This document shows, piece by piece, positions 4,559-6,466 of a DNA stretch of 6,466 bases (the first letter of the stretch is position 1; each line of letters opens with the position of its first letter). The notes below the pieces were generated by a model that did not search any database, was not told where the DNA came from, and saw only the letters and a list, made by a program, of their open reading frames with translations. Both the position numbers and the translations under genes were made by a program. Source of the DNA: Chloroflexota bacterium (GTDB lineage: Bacteria > Chloroflexota > Limnocylindria > Limnocylindrales > CSP1-4); the NCBI GenBank assembly GCA_021777365.1, contig JAJYDP010000290.1:1-6466 (forward strand). Direction: 5' to 3'.

Positions 4559-5841
4559 TAGTCGGCCCTCAGCCCGTCGCGCGTGCGCGCGCGGGGGGTT
4601 GATGCCACTGATGCCACTGATGCCACTGGCCCAGTCGCCTCAATGGCCTCAATTGCATCAGTGGCATCACTCTCCCCAGGAGCACGGCCGGGGAGGAACC
4701 AGTAAGAGCGCCGCGGGAAGCCACGTGCCTCGCTCGACACCTGCGCCCGTCGCCGCGCGCGTTCAAGCGTGGCCTCCGCGATCCCGGCCTTCCTCGCCTC
4801 CTGCTTGACAATCGCCGATTGGATGCAACCGCCGACGCTCGCGAGGTAGTCCGCCAACCACATCGCCGCCTCGCCCGCCGCGGTTCGACTCTCGGCTCCG
4901 TCGCCTGCCTCCGCGATCGCCTCGCGGATGCTCCGGTTCGTCTCGCCTGCGTACACGACGCGGCTAGCCGTCACCGGCCCGTCGTCCGTCTCTCCGACCG
5001 TGATTGACTCGATGCGGAGACGGAGCGTCGGCAGGTCGACCCGGCCGAGGTTGTTCTTCGGCTGCCCGAGCAGTCGCACGGTCTCGTCGTCCGGGTCGAC
5101 CATGAGGAACAGGACCGCGCGTGCCACCGCCGGGAAGGCGCGACTTCCCATGAGGAGCGACAGGGGGTCGGTGGACATCGACTTGTTGACGTGGATCAAT
5201 CCGAGCACGACGGCATTCGTGCGCTCGGCGAGCGCCACCAACGGCTCGAGCGCCCGGCGTACCTCCGCGTCCTTGTGCGTATCAAGGCCGGCGTCCAGGC
5301 GCGAGAGCAAAGGATCGAGGATGACTAGAACTGCGTCAGCGGCACGTAGTTCTCCACCAAGGGCGGGGATGTCGTCCGGGAGCGACAGCCCGGAGGGCAC
5401 GTCATCGCTCGTGTCAACCTCGACACGGAAGACGCGCTCGAGGTCGGCGCCCGCGGCCATGAGGCGGGGTCGGATGACCTGCTCCCATGGATCCTCGGAC
5501 GCGACAACCACGACGCCCTTGGGCGTGCCGAAGTTCGCGCCCGGCAACTGTCCGCGGGTGACCCGGGCCGCGAGGTCGTACGCGAGGGTGCTCTTCCCGA
5601 TCCCCTCGCGACCGCCGAGCAGTGCGAGTGTGCCAAGAGCGAGCCGGCCTCCGGTCGGCGTCGCCCATAGCCACTTGATCGGCCGGTACGCGATGTCTGC
5701 GACGGCGGTTAGACGGAGCGCGCGCCGATGCGGGACGGAGGTGATCGGCCCCGGGTCGTCCGCGTCCCAAGGCCGGGCCGGGTATGTCGACGGGGGCGGT
5801 GCGGCGGCAGGCCGCGCCCGTTCTGGCGTCGCGGCCGTCAT
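4558..5841 (-). CDS. RecA-fold AAA ATPase of the AAA_25/RepA helicase type
   Basis: The 427-residue product has a disordered Pro/Ala-rich N-terminus (1-45), then a RecA-like ATPase core. Walker A is GGREGIGKST (76-85, Lys83), a strand VVVVASED (110-117) follows, and Walker B is AVLVILDPL (170-178, Asp176). Further motifs are HVNK (217-220) and MGSRAFPAVARAVLFL (231-246), both typical of AAA_25 / hexameric replicative-helicase-like proteins such as plasmid RepA. Residues about 325-385 look like a winged helix. The last 40 residues are low complexity (repeated VAS and DAIEAIE). Such proteins are common in actinobacterial phages and integrative plasmids and probably unwind or load onto DNA during element replication. 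No primase or TOPRIM domain is fused. The gene starts at ATG 5841, overlapping the upstream stop as ATGA. Confidence 0.92.
   Translation of the reverse strand: MTAATPERARPAAAPPPSTYPARPWDADDPGPITSVPHRRALRLTAVADIAYRPIKWLWATPTGGRLALGTLALLGGREGIGKSTLAYDLAARVTRGQLPGANFGTPKGVVVVASEDPWEQVIRPRLMAAGADLERVFRVEVDTSDDVPSGLSLPDDIPALGGELRAADAVLVILDPLLSRLDAGLDTHKDAEVRRALEPLVALAERTNAVVLGLIHVNKSMSTDPLSLLMGSRAFPAVARAVLFLMVDPDDETVRLLGQPKNNLGRVDLPTLRLRIESITVGETDDGPVTASRVVYAGETNRSIREAIAEAGDGAESRTAAGEAAMWLADYLASVGGCIQSAIVKQEARKAGIAEATLERARRRAQVSSEARGFPRRSYWFLPGRAPGESDATDAIEAIEATGPVASVASVASTPRARTRDGLRAD
4601..4669. repeat. 9-bp tandem repeat with an inverted copy inside the ATPase gene
   Basis: GATGCCACT occurs three times in tandem (4601-4627), and the reverse complement AGTGGCATCA lies at 4660-4669, so the DNA can fold into a hairpin with a roughly 30-50 base loop. 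The repeat encodes VAS three times in the disordered tail of the ATPase. The end of the replication gene is thus both a protein repeat and a possible DNA site. Confidence 0.6.
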
Positions 5842-6071
5842 GCTGGCACCGCCTCTCGGGCGGGCGCGAGCGCGGCCCGCAGGAGGCGCGCGACGCGCGT
5901 CAGAGGACGGAACGGCTCGAAGTCGGCTGCGCCCATGTCCGCGTCTGCTTCGGCGGCGTCGAGCGCGAGCGCCACGGCGGCGAGAGCGTCCTCCGCGCCG
6001 CTGCGCGACAGGGTGACGGTCGGTGCCGGCTCGGGCGCGCTATTCTTGATGGGCGAGGCGAGCGGGTCCAC
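5838..6071 (-). CDS. Small protein of unknown function
   Basis: The 77-residue product starts at GTG 6071, supported by a strong ribosome binding site AAGGAG (6084-6079) eight bases before it. Residues 1-22 look disordered; 25-75 are predicted as two alanine-rich helices separated by ADMGAADFEPFRPL. Its stop overlaps the ATPase start as ATGA, so the two are probably made together. No family is recognised. The 54-base gap upstream is the only non-overlapping junction in this half of the operon. Confidence 0.7.
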   Translation of the reverse strand: MDPLASPIKNSAPEPAPTVTLSRSGAEDALAAVALALDAAEADADMGAADFEPFRPLTRVARLLRAALAPAREAVPA

Positions 6072-6125
6072 GGTTGCGCTCCTTCGAAGTGAGGCGTCGG
6101 GTTCGGCCCCCGGCGCTTTGCGTTC

Positions 6126-6377
6126 TCAGTGGGTCGGCGTCTTTGATCGCGCCCGCGCGCTCGCAAACGCCATGCGGCACATGCGTTCGCGCTGAGCGAC
6201 GGCAACCCGACGATCTCGTTCGTCGGGGTCCAGCGTCCCGTCCGGGTCCACCTGGCGCTCGAGGGCGGCCAGTTGCGCGGCCCGCGCGTTGGCGGTGTAG
6301 GTCCGTGGGTCATGCCGAAGCGAGCAGGCGAGTCCACCAAGGCGCGCGCGCTGCTGGCGCTCACTGGCGGTCATCAT
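6126..6377 (-). CDS. Conserved actinobacterial mobile-element protein, function unknown
   Basis: The 83-residue product (two adjacent ATG codons, 6377 or 6374) has the layout of a small family I recall from actinobacterial ICEs and prophages: a basic Arg/Gly-rich start, then HDPRTYTANARAAQLAALER, then VDPDGTLDPDERDRRVA, and a helical basic end. The VDPDG-L-P-ER stretch is the most typical part. The role is not established as far as I know. The start codon overlaps the stop of the upstream reading frame (ATGATGA), and GAGG seven bases before supports it. Confidence 0.8.
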   Translation of the reverse strand: MMTASERQQRARLGGLACSLRHDPRTYTANARAAQLAALERQVDPDGTLDPDERDRRVAVAQRERMCRMAFASARARSKTPTH

Positions 6378-6466
6378 CGGATCGCCTCGCGGGCTCGCTC
6401 CGCGGCCTCGAGGTAGAGCGCGATCAGGGTCGCGGCGCTGACGTTGCGGCGCCCGCGAAACTCGGC
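6374..6466 (-). CDS. C-terminal end of a gene cut by the window edge
   Basis: Thirty residues are open from the window edge to a TGA at 6376-6374: EFRGRRNVSAATLIALYLEAAER then ARREAIR-like ending AREAIR. It overlaps the next start, in keeping with the rest of the operon, and has the high third-position GC of a coding frame. The upstream part and the identity of the protein are outside the window. Confidence 0.6.
   Translation of the reverse strand, partial: AEFRGRRNVSAATLIALYLEAAERAREAIR

Noticed and set aside
4928..6016. Long plus-strand open frame of 362 codons
   Set aside because: It lies antisense to the ATPase, which has clear Walker motifs, and the product is low-complexity Ser/Arg-rich sequence without domains. 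This is normal antisense openness in high-GC DNA.
1..6466. Insertion sequence or transposase
   Set aside because: No DDE, serine or tyrosine recombinase catalytic motifs were seen in any coding-quality frame.

Overview
The window comes from a high-GC bacterium, most likely an actinobacterium. GC is high throughout, with GTG as well as ATG starts and GGAGGG-type ribosome binding sites. The 83-residue protein at 6126-6377 resembles, from memory, a small conserved family common in actinobacterial mobile elements. The window looks like one end of an integrated mobile element (integrative plasmid, ICE or prophage). Its left edge appears to lie inside a chromosomal tRNA-Ala(GGC) gene, whose 5' half (74-116) is present while the 3' half is missing. 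No integrase, relaxase, capsid or plasmid-initiator gene of a recognisable type is visible, so the exact class of element stays open.

Left part (1-620, RNA and regulatory region): a tRNA promoter and the broken tRNA-Ala; a spacer holding one copy of a 17-bp repeat; a complete class II (leucine-type) tRNA with an odd anticodon arm that reads GCC (288-373); a structured stretch with three hairpins, the last one terminator-like (406-537); and a palindromic operator candidate just upstream of a promoter.

Middle part (621-2460): a plus-strand gene for a membrane protein with an N-terminal zinc ribbon (621-1337) converges on a minus-strand XRE-family repressor-like gene (1460-1831). Between them is a frameshifted remnant of another XRE protein. 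Upstream of the repressor is a dense repeat region (1989-2155): seven 8-bp units in tandem, GTGATGGC repeats, CGTGAGAG repeats and the second, inverted copy of the 17-bp repeat. This could be an operator field or an origin-like iteron array. The stretch 2090-2411 has no convincing gene.

Right part (2463-6466): nine minus-strand reading frames form one tightly packed operon running leftwards, mostly joined by ATGA or TAGTG overlaps. In transcription order they are: a cut-off reading frame, the 83-residue conserved protein, a 77-residue protein, a 427-residue RecA-fold ATPase of the AAA_25/RepA helicase type, an 84-residue coiled-coil protein, an 82-residue protein, a 65-residue excisionase/AlpA-type helix-turn-helix protein, a cysteine-rich 141-residue protein, an 86-residue helical protein and a 241-residue charged protein, then a strong hairpin. 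The ATPase and the small DNA-binding protein suggest a module for replication and excision of the element. The XRE protein and repeat field would be its control region. That joint role is inference from gene order.
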